Positions 16,770 through 25,452 of a stretch of 64,000 bases of DNA are shown here, piece by piece (position 1 is the first letter of the stretch; every line of letters begins with the position of its first letter). This DNA is from Butyrivibrio sp. MC2013 (GTDB taxonomy: Bacteria > Bacillota > Clostridia > Lachnospirales > Lachnospiraceae). The position numbers and the translations under genes were made by a program. Below the pieces are notes generated by a model. The model saw nothing but the letters and a program-made list of their open reading frames with translations, was not told the origin of the DNA and made no database searches. Where the stretch lies: contig NZ_AUKE01000001.1 of the NCBI RefSeq assembly GCF_000424585.1, forward strand, positions 310,001 through 374,000. Direction: 5' to 3'.

Positions 16770-17639
16770 TCACTTGGCACTGCGTCTCTCCACATCTCTG
16801 TGGGATATCCTGAGTCCATAGGAGCCCTTGTCATACATACGAGCAAAGAGCTCATTGGCAATGGTAACACTCCTGTGCTGGCCTCCGGTACATCCGATGG
16901 CTATCACCAGCTGATACTTGCCTTCCTTGATATATCCGGGGATCAGGAACTGCATCATGTCGGAGAGCTTGTCCACAAACTCGCCGCATTCAGGAAAGGA
17001 TTTGACATATTCCTGTACCGGCTTGTCATTGCCGGTCATGGGGCGGAGATTCTCTATGTAATAGGGATTAGGCAGGAACCTGACATCAAAGACCAGGTCT
17101 GCATCTGCAGGAATCCCGTATTTAAAGCCAAAGGACAAAATAGTGATCATGAGGCTGCTGTAGCTGGCATTCTCCACAAAGATACGATCCAGCTCAGTCC
17201 TGAGCTCTCGGGTGAGAAGCTTGGAGGTATCTATGACATAATTTGCCTTGTCACGAAGGCCTGACAGTATCTCTCTCTCCCTCCTTATGCCATCCTCTAT
17301 CCTGCCGTCCTGGGCAAGAGGATGTAGCCTTCTGGATTCCTTGTATCTCTTGACCAGCACCTTGTCTCCTGCTTCCAGGAAGAGAACCTCCACAGGAACA
17401 TTCTTTTCCTTAAGCTTATCAATGATAGCGGGAACATCGCGAAAAGCTTCGCCGCCTCTCACATCCATGCCCAGCGCCACCTTCTCGATACCGCTGTCCG
17501 GAAGCAGGATCAATTCTATAAACTTCTCTATAAGCGAGATAGGAAGGTTGTCAACGCAGTAATAGCCTGCATCCTCCAGCATATGTATAGCTGTAGCCTT
17601 GCCTGATCCGCTCATTCCTGTAACTATAACAAATCGCAT
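16770..17639 (-). CDS. rapZ: RNase adapter/nucleotide-binding protein RapZ (YvcJ family)
   Basis: A 289-residue P-loop protein. Walker A is TGMSGSGKATA (about 7-17), the motif GYYCVDNLP follows near residue 25, and the highly conserved C-terminal region contains FGFKYGIPADADLVFDVRFL and AIGCTGGQHRSVTIAN. In Escherichia coli RapZ controls GlmS through small RNAs; in Bacillus YvcJ is a GTPase linked to competence. The cellular job in Clostridia is less clear. It sits between murB and whiA in the conserved minus-strand cluster. Confidence 0.96.
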   Translation of the reverse strand: MRFVIVTGMSGSGKATAIHMLEDAGYYCVDNLPISLIEKFIELILLPDSGIEKVALGMDVRGGEAFRDVPAIIDKLKEKNVPVEVLFLEAGDKVLVKRYKESRRLHPLAQDGRIEDGIRREREILSGLRDKANYVIDTSKLLTRELRTELDRIFVENASYSSLMITILSFGFKYGIPADADLVFDVRFLPNPYYIENLRPMTGNDKPVQEYVKSFPECGEFVDKLSDMMQFLIPGYIKEGKYQLVIAIGCTGGQHRSVTIANELFARMYDKGSYGLRISHRDVERRSAK

Positions 17640-17682
17640 CTATGCTCCTTTTTGCCCTACCAGAGGCAGCAAGTGTGGATGA

Positions 17683-18594
17683 TCACTCAAATTCACCCAG
17701 CAGTACCACCTCTGTTTCAAGCCTGATACCGCTCTTTTCCTCTACGCGGTCCTGCACCTGTCTGATGACCTGATATACATCATCTGCACTGGCACCGCCC
17801 TTATTGATCACAAAGCCTGCGTGCTTATCAGACACGGCAGCTGAGCCTACGCTAAAGCCCTTAAGGCCTGCCTCTTCTATGAGCTTGCCCGCATAGTTAC
17901 CTGCAGGACGCTTAAAAGTGGAGCCTGCACTGGGATATTCCAGAGGCTGCTTGTCCCTTCGCCTTGCTGCGTAGTCTCCCATATCCTCTTTGATCAGCTC
18001 CCTATCTCCCATGGACAGGCAGAGGATCACGCTCACTACGATAAGCCCCAGCTTTCTCACAGCGCTGGATCTGTAGGAGAAATCCATCTGCTCATTAGAC
18101 AGGCATACTCTCTTACCCTCAGGAGTGATGGCTTCTACCAGCTCCACTATGTCCTTCATCTCGCTCCCATAGGCTCCGGCATTCATGGTAACTCCGCCGC
18201 CTATGGAGCCGGGGATACCGGAGAGAGCCTCCATACCTGAGAGGCTGTGCTCCAGGGCTGCAGACGCTATCCTTGAGTTCATGGCTCCTGCTGCCGCAAC
18301 TATCCTGTTGCCATCTACTGTCACCTCATCCATGGCAGAGGTAGATATGATCACGCCGTCATAGCCCTTGTCAGATACCAGGAGATTGCTGCCATTACCT
18401 GTGACATAATAGCTGATCTTCTCCTTCTTGAGAAAAGCGATGAGAGAGGCCAGAGCCTCTGCATCTGAAGGCCTGATAAAGTATTTGGCAGGCCCGCCAA
18501 CTTTAAAAGTGGTGTGCCTGCTCATGGGTTCGTCAAAGAGGACCTGCTCTTTGTTGAAATTGCTATTTAGAAATTCTGTAAGTTTTGTATTCAT
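17683..18594 (-). CDS. murB: UDP-N-acetylenolpyruvoylglucosamine reductase
   Basis: A 303-residue flavoenzyme making UDP-N-acetylmuramate with NADPH in peptidoglycan precursor synthesis. FAD-binding features are HTTFKVGGPAKYF (about 27-39) and GNGSNLLVSD (near 66). GIPGSIGGGVTMNAGAYG follows near 125, and the catalytic Ser is in YPSAGSTFKRP near 225. The final Glu-containing segment RLETEVVLLGEF matches the third conserved region. It is type II (no long insertion), as in Firmicutes. A dispersed repeat copy lies just upstream, between it and the ROK kinase gene. Confidence 0.96.
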   Translation of the reverse strand: MNTKLTEFLNSNFNKEQVLFDEPMSRHTTFKVGGPAKYFIRPSDAEALASLIAFLKKEKISYYVTGNGSNLLVSDKGYDGVIISTSAMDEVTVDGNRIVAAAGAMNSRIASAALEHSLSGMEALSGIPGSIGGGVTMNAGAYGSEMKDIVELVEAITPEGKRVCLSNEQMDFSYRSSAVRKLGLIVVSVILCLSMGDRELIKEDMGDYAARRRDKQPLEYPSAGSTFKRPAGNYAGKLIEEAGLKGFSVGSAAVSDKHAGFVINKGGASADDVYQVIRQVQDRVEEKSGIRLETEVVLLGEFE

Positions 18595-18606
18595 CAGTAG
18601 CTTTCA

Positions 18607-18703
18607 CATGTACGATACAAAGCGCATGTATGCACTTCTATGTCATGAATACAAGGATGTATTCTGACATGCTCAGAAGTGCATGGATGCACTTCTATGT
18701 CAT
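18607..18703. repeat. Dispersed double-hairpin repeat, copy B
   Basis: Contains a near-perfect hairpin AGAAGTGCATGG-ATGCACTTCT (18675-18696), a second hairpin GAATACAAGGATGTATTC (18647-18664), linker TGACATGCTC, and ATGTCA at both borders. A third, diverged arm is at 18607-18645. It separates the ROK kinase stop (18716) from the murB start (18594). Confidence 0.75.
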
Positions 18704-18715
18704 AAAGTAGAAAAA

Positions 18716-19651
18716 TCACGGATCGATAACCATCCTGGCTGCGCCGCAGATGCCTGCTTCGTTGCCAAGCTCTGCCAGTGCAAAAGGAGTATCCTTGCAA
18801 CCCTTGAATACAAATTCTTCAAAAGAGGGCTTTAAGAGGTCAAAGAGCATGGATCCGCACTTGGAAACGCCGCCGCCCAGCACGATCACTTCAGGATTAA
18901 GAACAGATGCGCACAGTGCAAGGCCCTTACCCAGGTAATAGCCGTACTGCTTTGCGATCTCGCATGCCAGCTCATCTCCGTCCTTGGCTGCGTCAAAGAT
19001 ATTCTTGGCAGAGATCTCAGTATGTCTGAGCACGCTGTCCTTGTCAGAAGCTGCCAGCACTCTGTTAGCCAGAAGCACAGCTCCTGTAGCGGAAGCATAC
19101 TGCTCAAAGCAGCCATGATTGCCGCAGCCGCAGGCCTCTTCTTCACCGTCTACCAGGTGCATATGTCCGATCTCGCCGCCGGAACCTGTTACGCCGTTTA
19201 CGATCTTGCCATTTACAATGACACCGCCGCCTACGCCAGTGCCCAGAGTGACCATGAGCATATTCTTGTGGCCGCGTCCACCGCCCTTCCAGCATTCGCC
19301 AAGGGCTGCAACATTGGCATCATTGCCCGCCATAACAGGAAGCTTGACCATAGCGTGAAGCTCTTCCTTAAGTGAGAACCTGCCCCAACCAAGGTTAACT
19401 GCCTGGTGTACCACGCCCTTATCATCTACAGCTCCGGGTGCGCCTACGCCTACACCTGCGATATCGTTATCATTTAAGTTTTTCTCAGCGATCTTGGCTC
19501 TGATAGATGCTGCGATATCAGGAAGGATATTTACTCCCCCATCCTCTGTCCTGGTAGGGATCTCCCATGAATCCAGGATATTGCCATCCTGTGTAAGAAG
19601 ACCCAGCTTTACTGTGGTTCCTCCGATGTCTACTCCAAATGCATATCTCAT
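18716..19651 (-). CDS. ROK-family glucokinase-type sugar kinase
   Basis: A 311-residue cytoplasmic sugar kinase. The phosphate-binding loop is FGVDIGGTTVKLG (about 4-16), the catalytic Asp lies in MAGNDANVAALGE, the glucose-binding segment GGEIGHM is near 158, and the ROK zinc site is ACGCGNHGCFEQY (about 173-185). No helix-turn-helix precedes it, so it is an enzyme, not a repressor. The usual substrate in Firmicutes is glucose. Its location between hprK and murB fits carbon uptake and cell-wall precursor supply. The ATG at 19651 has GGGGAAAG upstream. Confidence 0.92.
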   Translation of the reverse strand: MRYAFGVDIGGTTVKLGLLTQDGNILDSWEIPTRTEDGGVNILPDIAASIRAKIAEKNLNDNDIAGVGVGAPGAVDDKGVVHQAVNLGWGRFSLKEELHAMVKLPVMAGNDANVAALGECWKGGGRGHKNMLMVTLGTGVGGGVIVNGKIVNGVTGSGGEIGHMHLVDGEEEACGCGNHGCFEQYASATGAVLLANRVLAASDKDSVLRHTEISAKNIFDAAKDGDELACEIAKQYGYYLGKGLALCASVLNPEVIVLGGGVSKCGSMLFDLLKPSFEEFVFKGCKDTPFALAELGNEAGICGAARMVIDP

Positions 19652-19711
19652 TATCTTTCCCCTTTTTTATTTATTTGCGCCCCTGCCCTCCGGGCCGGGG
19701 TAAATGCTCTA

Positions 19712-20656
19712 TTACTCGTCATCATCCTCATCTTCAGGGTGCCTGAGCGAATTCTGTACACGGTTGTACAGCTCCTGGGCTGCATTGTAGCCCATCTTCT
19801 TTTGTCTGTGGTTAACCGCAGCTGATTCGCAGATAACAGCCAGGTTTCTGCCGGGTCTGATAGGGATCCTGTGGCAGACGATCCTGTTGCCAAGATACTC
19901 TGTATACTGCTCTTCCAGTCCCAGTCTGTCGTATTCTCTGTTCTTGTCCCAGTCTTCCAGTTTGATGACAAGGTCTACTGCCTTGCTGTCCCTGACGCTG
20001 GATACACCGTAGAGGGTCTTTACGTCTATGATACCGATACCCCTCAGTTCTATGAAATGTCTGGTGATGTCCGGTGCACTGCCCACCAACAGCTCATCAC
20101 TTATCTTGCGCAGTTCTACCGAATCATCGGATACCAGACGGTGTCCTCTCTTGATCAGCTCCAGAGCAGCCTCTGATTTACCGATGCCGCTTTCTCCGGT
20201 GATCAGCACGCCTTCACCGTAGATATCGATGAGTACGCCGTGGATGACGATGCAGGGAGCCAGCTTCTCATTGAGATAACGGATGATCTCCGCCATCACT
20301 GCAGAAGTGGGCTTCTTGGTCATAAATACCGGCACCTGCTCCTCTCTTGCTATCTTGAGGAAGAGATTGTCAGGAACCAGCTCTCTGCAGAAAATGATAG
20401 CCGGAATGTCAAAAGAGAGAAAATCCCTGTAGGTCTTCTCCTTGACCTCATCTGACATGCTCATCATATAGGTATATTCAACGAATCCCACTATCTGAAG
20501 CCTGGTAGCTTCGAAGTGTTCAAAATATCCTGCCATCTGAAGCGCAGGTCTGTTGATATCGGGCTGATGGATCCTGATCTTGTCTATTTCCAGATCCGGA
20601 GTCAGGTTATCAAGTTTCATCCAATCAACCAATGTCTGAAGCTTTACACTTGCCAT
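19712..20656 (-). CDS. hprK: HPr kinase/phosphorylase
   Basis: A 314-residue bifunctional enzyme that phosphorylates HPr (and Crh) on Ser46 and reverses the reaction. Walker A is ITGESGIGKSEAAL (about 152-165), followed by the HPrK signature region LVSDDSVELR and HFIELRGIGIIDVKTLYGV near 200-220. The N-terminal MurF-like domain covers about 1-130. The ATG at 20656 follows GGAGGATCAAT. It occurs in the same cluster as a Crh-like protein with Ser46, which is its probable substrate in addition to HPr. Confidence 0.97.
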   Translation of the reverse strand: MASVKLQTLVDWMKLDNLTPDLEIDKIRIHQPDINRPALQMAGYFEHFEATRLQIVGFVEYTYMMSMSDEVKEKTYRDFLSFDIPAIIFCRELVPDNLFLKIAREEQVPVFMTKKPTSAVMAEIIRYLNEKLAPCIVIHGVLIDIYGEGVLITGESGIGKSEAALELIKRGHRLVSDDSVELRKISDELLVGSAPDITRHFIELRGIGIIDVKTLYGVSSVRDSKAVDLVIKLEDWDKNREYDRLGLEEQYTEYLGNRIVCHRIPIRPGRNLAVICESAAVNHRQKKMGYNAAQELYNRVQNSLRHPEDEDDDE

Positions 20657-20801
20657 ATTGATCCTCCATGGCGCACGCCTAAATCTATCATAGCTGCATA
20701 TCCCATAGGGCTATTGCAGCAGTAGTACGGTTCTCCATTATCTTTATCGGAAATCCATACCATAATACTTTATCATAGGTAGGATTAGCTGTAAAACGTT
20801 T

Positions 20802-22676
20802 TCACTTGTGGAAAAAATCATATATTGACTGCGCTGTCTTCTCAGGTATACCGGGCACCCTCTTTAGATCATCAAGGCTGGCCTCTTTGATATCCGTGAT
20901 GGATTCAAAGGCGCCCATGAGTATCTTGCGGCGCCCCGGTCCTACACCCGGGATATCATCAAGGGATGACTTCACCTGGGCCTTGCTGCGCAGGGATCTG
21001 TGATACTCTATGGCAAAACGGTGAGCCTCATCCTGTATCCTGGTGATCAGCTTAAAGCCCTCGCTGTTCTTGTCTATGGGCAGCTCTTCATTATTAAAAT
21101 ACAAGCCTCTGGTCCTGTGGAAATCATCCTTGACCATGCCGCAGACAGGGATATTTATACCCAGCTCGGAGAGGACATCAAGGCATATATTCACCTGGCC
21201 TCTGCCGCCGTCCATGAGTATGAGATCGGGGAACCTGGTAAAAGAGCCGTAGTCTGCATCTATCTGCCTGCGCTCCATATCCCTGCGCTCTTCAAGTCCG
21301 TGCATAAGGCGCCTTGTGAGGACCTCTTTCATACAGGCATAGTCATTGGGGCCGTCCACGGATTTGATGCGGAACTTGCGATAGTCGCTCTTCTTGGCCT
21401 TACCCTTTTCAAATACCACCATGGAGCCCACATTGGCAAAGCCCGAGATATTGGAGATATCATAGGCTTCCATACGGGACAGTCCCCTGATACCCAGTAT
21501 CTGCTCGATCTCTTTGACTGCGCCTATGGTCCTGCCTTCTTCTCTCTTAATGCGCTCCTTGTCCTTGGATAAGAGGAGCCTAGCGTTTTCGGTGGCCAGC
21601 TCCATGAGCTTTTCTTTGTCGCCCCTCTCCGGAACCTTGATATACATGCGGCTTCCCTTGCGGGTACTGAGCCATTTCTCTATGATCTCCATATCCTCTA
21701 TACGCACAGGGAGCATGAGTTCTCTGGGTACAAAGGGGGTACCTGCATAAAACTGTTTTACAAAGTCCAGGAGGATCTCCTCCTTGGGATTGCCTGACAC
21801 GTGTGTCATATAGAAGTGTTCTCTGCCAATGAGCCTGCCATCTCTGACAAAGAATACCTGAATAATAGCATCGTTATCATCACAGGCGATAGCGATGATA
21901 TCCTTATCATCCATGGCCTGGTCTGTCATCTTCTGCTTTTGGGCCACATTCCGAACATCATTAAGGAGATTCCTGTATTTGGCAGCCTGCTCAAATTGCA
22001 TTTCATCCGAGGCTTTTAGCATCCTGTTTTCCAGATCTTTCATCACAGGAGCATAATTGCCTCCAAGGAAATCCAGAGCCCTGTCTATATGCTCTCTGTA
22101 CTCCTCCTGACTCACCATGCCTGTGCAGGGCCCGCAGCACCTGTTCATGTGGAAGTTGAGGCAGGGCCTCTCCTTGCCAAAGTCTCTGGGAAGGGACCTG
22201 TTGCAGGTACGTAGTCCGTATATCTTGTTGATCAGGTCTATGGTAGACTTCACTGACTGGGCGCTGGTAAAGGGGCCAAAATACCTGCTGCCGTCCTTTT
22301 TCATCAACCTGGAAAAGAGGATCCTGGGATATGGATCCGTCACTGTTACCTTAATATAGGGATAGGTCTTGTCATCCTTGAGTAGGGTATTGTAGCGGGG
22401 CCTGTTCTCCTTTATAAGATTATTCTCCAGGACCAGGGCTTCCAGCTCTGAATCAGTGACTATGTATTCAAACCTGGCTATCTGCGCCACCATCTTGTCT
22501 ATCCAGGGTCCCCGCCCTACGATAGTACGGAAATAAGACCGGACCCTGCTATGCAGGTTCACGGCCTTACCAACGTACATGATGGTGTCGTCCACATCAC
22601 GCATTATATAGACTCCCGGCTTATTAGGGAGCTTTTTTAATTCTTCCTGAACATCAAAACGAGAGTTTTCTTCCAT
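20802..22676 (-). CDS. uvrC: Excinuclease ABC subunit C
   Basis: A 624-residue nucleotide-excision-repair nuclease that makes both incisions after UvrAB damage loading. The N-terminal GIY-YIG domain starts KPGVYIMRDVDDTIMYVGKA (about 18-37). A UvrB-binding UVR motif (MLKASDEMQFEQAAKYRNLL) is near 215. The C-terminal RNase-H-like nuclease domain has ILMDGGRGQVN, and tandem helix-hairpin-helix motifs DIPGVGPGRRKILM and RVPGIPEKTAQSIYDF end the protein. It starts 13 bp after the ftsH stop with AAAGGAT before the ATG. A 145-bp gap to hprK follows. Confidence 0.97.
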   Translation of the reverse strand: MEENSRFDVQEELKKLPNKPGVYIMRDVDDTIMYVGKAVNLHSRVRSYFRTIVGRGPWIDKMVAQIARFEYIVTDSELEALVLENNLIKENRPRYNTLLKDDKTYPYIKVTVTDPYPRILFSRLMKKDGSRYFGPFTSAQSVKSTIDLINKIYGLRTCNRSLPRDFGKERPCLNFHMNRCCGPCTGMVSQEEYREHIDRALDFLGGNYAPVMKDLENRMLKASDEMQFEQAAKYRNLLNDVRNVAQKQKMTDQAMDDKDIIAIACDDNDAIIQVFFVRDGRLIGREHFYMTHVSGNPKEEILLDFVKQFYAGTPFVPRELMLPVRIEDMEIIEKWLSTRKGSRMYIKVPERGDKEKLMELATENARLLLSKDKERIKREEGRTIGAVKEIEQILGIRGLSRMEAYDISNISGFANVGSMVVFEKGKAKKSDYRKFRIKSVDGPNDYACMKEVLTRRLMHGLEERRDMERRQIDADYGSFTRFPDLILMDGGRGQVNICLDVLSELGINIPVCGMVKDDFHRTRGLYFNNEELPIDKNSEGFKLITRIQDEAHRFAIEYHRSLRSKAQVKSSLDDIPGVGPGRRKILMGAFESITDIKEASLDDLKRVPGIPEKTAQSIYDFFHK

Positions 22677-22689
22677 ATCCTTTTATCAA

Positions 22690-25002
22690 TCAGAACTTGT
22701 CATCTGATACATGTGAGAACCTGCCGCTGTGGGGATCATGCCTGTCCTCGGGCTTTTCACTATGCACTTCTCCTGTCAGGAGGTCCATGGGATCTTCGTC
22801 AGGAGCAGCCTCCTCATGCTGCTGGCCCTCAGATGTCTCTGCATCTGTCTGATCATCAATGGTTGCATTCTCTGCGAAAGCAGGAGCCTGAGTCTGCTCA
22901 GCAGCCTCTGCCTTACCATTCGCCTGATCTGCAGCTTGTGTTGCCTCACTGTTCTCCCAGGACTTTATAGTGGATTCCATATCAAGACTTGCAGTCCTTC
23001 TCTCGCTGTTGCCCTCTTCAGGAACATCTTCGCCTACCCTTGCTGACTCAGGGCGAGTAGCAAAGATACGGAGCCTGGGCTGCTTATCACCTTCACCGGG
23101 CTCGGGAAGATTCTCCACCTCACGGTAGATCCTCATGAATTCCTTGCCGGAGATGGTCTCCTTGCTGATCAGATACTCAGCCAGCTTGTCCATGGCAGGA
23201 AGATGAGCCTTTATGATCTCCTTGGCCTCTTCATAGCAGTCAGAGAGCATCTGCATCACTTCCTTGTCGATCTCGGCTGCTGTGCTCTCTGAGCAGTTCA
23301 GGACTCTTCTGCCATCCAGATATCTGTTCTGTATGGACTCCAGCTGCATCAGACCGAATCTGTCACTCATACCATACATAGTGATCATGGCCCTGGCTGT
23401 CTCTGTAGCCTTCTCTATATCATTGGATGCACCGTTTGTGACTGTGTTGAAGATGATCTCTTCTGCAGCTCTGCCGCCCAGAGTCACTACTATCTCGTCA
23501 TGCATCTCGTCCTTGGTCATAAGGTTCTTTTCTTCTTCGGGTACCTGGAGCACGTAGCCCAGAGCGCCCATGGTCCTGGGTACGATGGTGATCTTCTGTA
23601 CAGGCTCTGTATTACTCTGCACAGCTGATACCAGGGCATGACCCACTTCGTGGTAGGATACCACCTTGCGCTCCTCCTTGGAGAGGATGTGGTCCTTCTT
23701 TTCCTTGCCCACCAGCACCTGTTCAACAGCTTCCAAAAGGTCCTTCTGGGATACAAACTCTCTGCCGCCCTTGACTGCATTGATGGCTGCCTCGTTGATC
23801 ATGTTGGCCAGGTCAGAGCCCACAGCGCCGCTGGTAGCCAGTGCGATCTCGTCCAGATCCACGCTCTCATCCATCTTGACATCCTTGGCATGTACCTTGA
23901 GGATCTCTACCCTGCCCTTGAGGTCGGGCTTCTCTACTACGATACGTCTGTCGAATCGTCCCGGACGAAGAAGGGCCTTGTCCAGGATCTCAGGTCTGTT
24001 GGTAGCGCCCAGGATCAGTACACCCTTGCTGGAATCAAAACCGTCCATCTCTGACAGGAGCTGGTTCAGAGTCTGTTCACGCTCTTCATTACCCCCGCCG
24101 TACTTGGAATCACGGCTGCGTCCGATGGCATCTATCTCATCTATGAAGATGATGCAGGGGGCATTCTTATTTGCTTCTGCAAAAAGATCCCTTACTCGGG
24201 ATGCACCTACACCTACGTAGAGCTCTATGAAATCCGAGCCTGTCAGTGAATAGAAGGGAACGTGGGCTTCACCTGCAACAGCCTTGGCCAGCAGGGTCTT
24301 ACCCGTTCCGGGAGGTCCCACCAGGAGGGCACCCTTGGGGAGCTTGGCTCCGATACCGGAATACTTGGCAGGATTGTGAAGGAAGTCTACCACTTCCACC
24401 AATGACTCTTTGGCCTCATCCTCACCTGCTACATCCTTAAAGGTGACACCGGTCTCCTTCTGTACGTATACCTTGGCGTTGGACTTGCCCACATTGAAAA
24501 TGCCGCCTGAGCCCTTGGACATACGGTTAAAGAGGAAATTGAGGAAGAACATGAGCAGGACTACCGGCAGTACATAAGATACTATGAGCCCTATAACGTA
24601 GCCTGATGAATCCGGAACCTCGCCATTGTATTTTACCCCGGCCTTGTCAAGCTTGGACTGCAGCTGATCATCGGGGACTATACCTGTATAGAGCTTGGTC
24701 CTGCTGTTTATGGCGTCATTCTCATGGCCCTCCATCTTTGTAATGGCCTTTACGCCATCCTTGGTCAGAGTGATGTTGATCTGTTCACTGGTGATCTCCA
24801 CCGACTCTACCTGCTTGTCCTCTAAAAGCTCCATGAACTCGTCGTATCTGATCTCCAGTGACGATGCGTTGGTAAAAAAACGCATGACATAGGACATGAG
24901 AAACATGCAGATCAGGGCTGCTATGAGCATGAGCATGAGATTCTGTCTCGGTGCTCCCTGCTGGTTCTGGCCCTGATTATTATTATTGTCTTTGTTATCC
25001 AT
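22690..25002 (-). CDS. ftsH: ATP-dependent zinc metalloprotease FtsH
   Basis: A 770-residue membrane-anchored AAA protease. Two transmembrane helices lie near residues 20-40 (LMLMLIAALICMFLMSYV) and 135-155 (GLIVSYVLPVVLLMFFLNFL). The AAA module has Walker A GPPGTGKTLLAKA, Walker B IIFIDEIDAIGR and arginine-finger region LLRPGRFDRRI. The zinc site is HEVGHAL. A C-terminal tail of about 130 residues (roughly 640-770) is acidic and Ala/Glu-rich, longer than in model FtsH. It degrades unassembled membrane proteins. It heads the minus-strand cluster followed by uvrC. Confidence 0.97.
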   Translation of the reverse strand: MDNKDNNNNQGQNQQGAPRQNLMLMLIAALICMFLMSYVMRFFTNASSLEIRYDEFMELLEDKQVESVEITSEQINITLTKDGVKAITKMEGHENDAINSRTKLYTGIVPDDQLQSKLDKAGVKYNGEVPDSSGYVIGLIVSYVLPVVLLMFFLNFLFNRMSKGSGGIFNVGKSNAKVYVQKETGVTFKDVAGEDEAKESLVEVVDFLHNPAKYSGIGAKLPKGALLVGPPGTGKTLLAKAVAGEAHVPFYSLTGSDFIELYVGVGASRVRDLFAEANKNAPCIIFIDEIDAIGRSRDSKYGGGNEEREQTLNQLLSEMDGFDSSKGVLILGATNRPEILDKALLRPGRFDRRIVVEKPDLKGRVEILKVHAKDVKMDESVDLDEIALATSGAVGSDLANMINEAAINAVKGGREFVSQKDLLEAVEQVLVGKEKKDHILSKEERKVVSYHEVGHALVSAVQSNTEPVQKITIVPRTMGALGYVLQVPEEEKNLMTKDEMHDEIVVTLGGRAAEEIIFNTVTNGASNDIEKATETARAMITMYGMSDRFGLMQLESIQNRYLDGRRVLNCSESTAAEIDKEVMQMLSDCYEEAKEIIKAHLPAMDKLAEYLISKETISGKEFMRIYREVENLPEPGEGDKQPRLRIFATRPESARVGEDVPEEGNSERRTASLDMESTIKSWENSEATQAADQANGKAEAAEQTQAPAFAENATIDDQTDAETSEGQQHEEAAPDEDPMDLLTGEVHSEKPEDRHDPHSGRFSHVSDDKF

Positions 25003-25060
25003 ATAACCTCCAAATAAGGCACCCTAACTGTGCGAAATGTCTAAAGATGATTATAGTTAA

Positions 25061-25090
25061 GAAAAGGCTATATTTCAATGAACATAGCCC
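25061..25090 (-). terminator. Probable terminator of the DUF6472-like gene
   Basis: On the minus strand GGGCTAT...ATAGCC closes a hairpin followed by TTTTCTT. It lies between the small Cys-protein stop (25248) and the ftsH start. Confidence 0.5.
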
Positions 25091-25247
25091 TTCTATTTCC
25101 TAAACTTTTAATAACCAAAACACGCGTAATTATAAACAAATTATTATCTGCGATTAAATTGCGCACGTCCAAATGGTCTTCTATAATGATATTAAGGATC
25201 CGAAAGCAATTTTATAAAGTAGTCTTTGACACTCTATGACCAGCATC

Positions 25248-25418
25248 TCACATCTGGTGGCGCACTACTTTATACTCGTCATCACTGCGATAGTAAGGGC
25301 ACGCCTTACTCTTCCTGGTCAAAAAATGATACATCTCATCCTCATCCAGATTGACCATGCAGCTATAGCTCTCATCCTCTTCATCATATACATAATTAGC
25401 ACAGCTATCACATTCCAT
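25248..25418 (-). CDS. DUF6472-like small Cys-rich protein
   Basis: A 56-residue protein with four cysteines: MECDSCANYVYDEEDESY, later SCMVNLDEDEM, and ACPYYRSDDEYKVVRHQM. The C-x-x-C, single C and C-P-Y-Y-R layout is that of a small Clostridia family annotated as DUF6472, function unknown, probably metal binding. GGGAGG lies 7 bp before the ATG, a strong ribosome-binding site. The gene is convergently close to nothing; its neighbour upstream (25453) is on the same strand 34 bp away, so it may be co-transcribed with the ferredoxin-ASKHA gene. Confidence 0.8.
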   Translation of the reverse strand: MECDSCANYVYDEEDESYSCMVNLDEDEMYHFLTRKSKACPYYRSDDEYKVVRHQM

Positions 25419-25452
25419 TTTGATCCTCCCTGTGAATTCTCACGACTGTTTG

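Noticed and set aside
19680-19700. CCCC-GCCC/GGGC-GGGG hairpin between hprK and the ROK gene as a terminator
   Set aside because: No T-tract follows on the minus strand, and the genes appear to belong to one cluster, so termination there is not supported.
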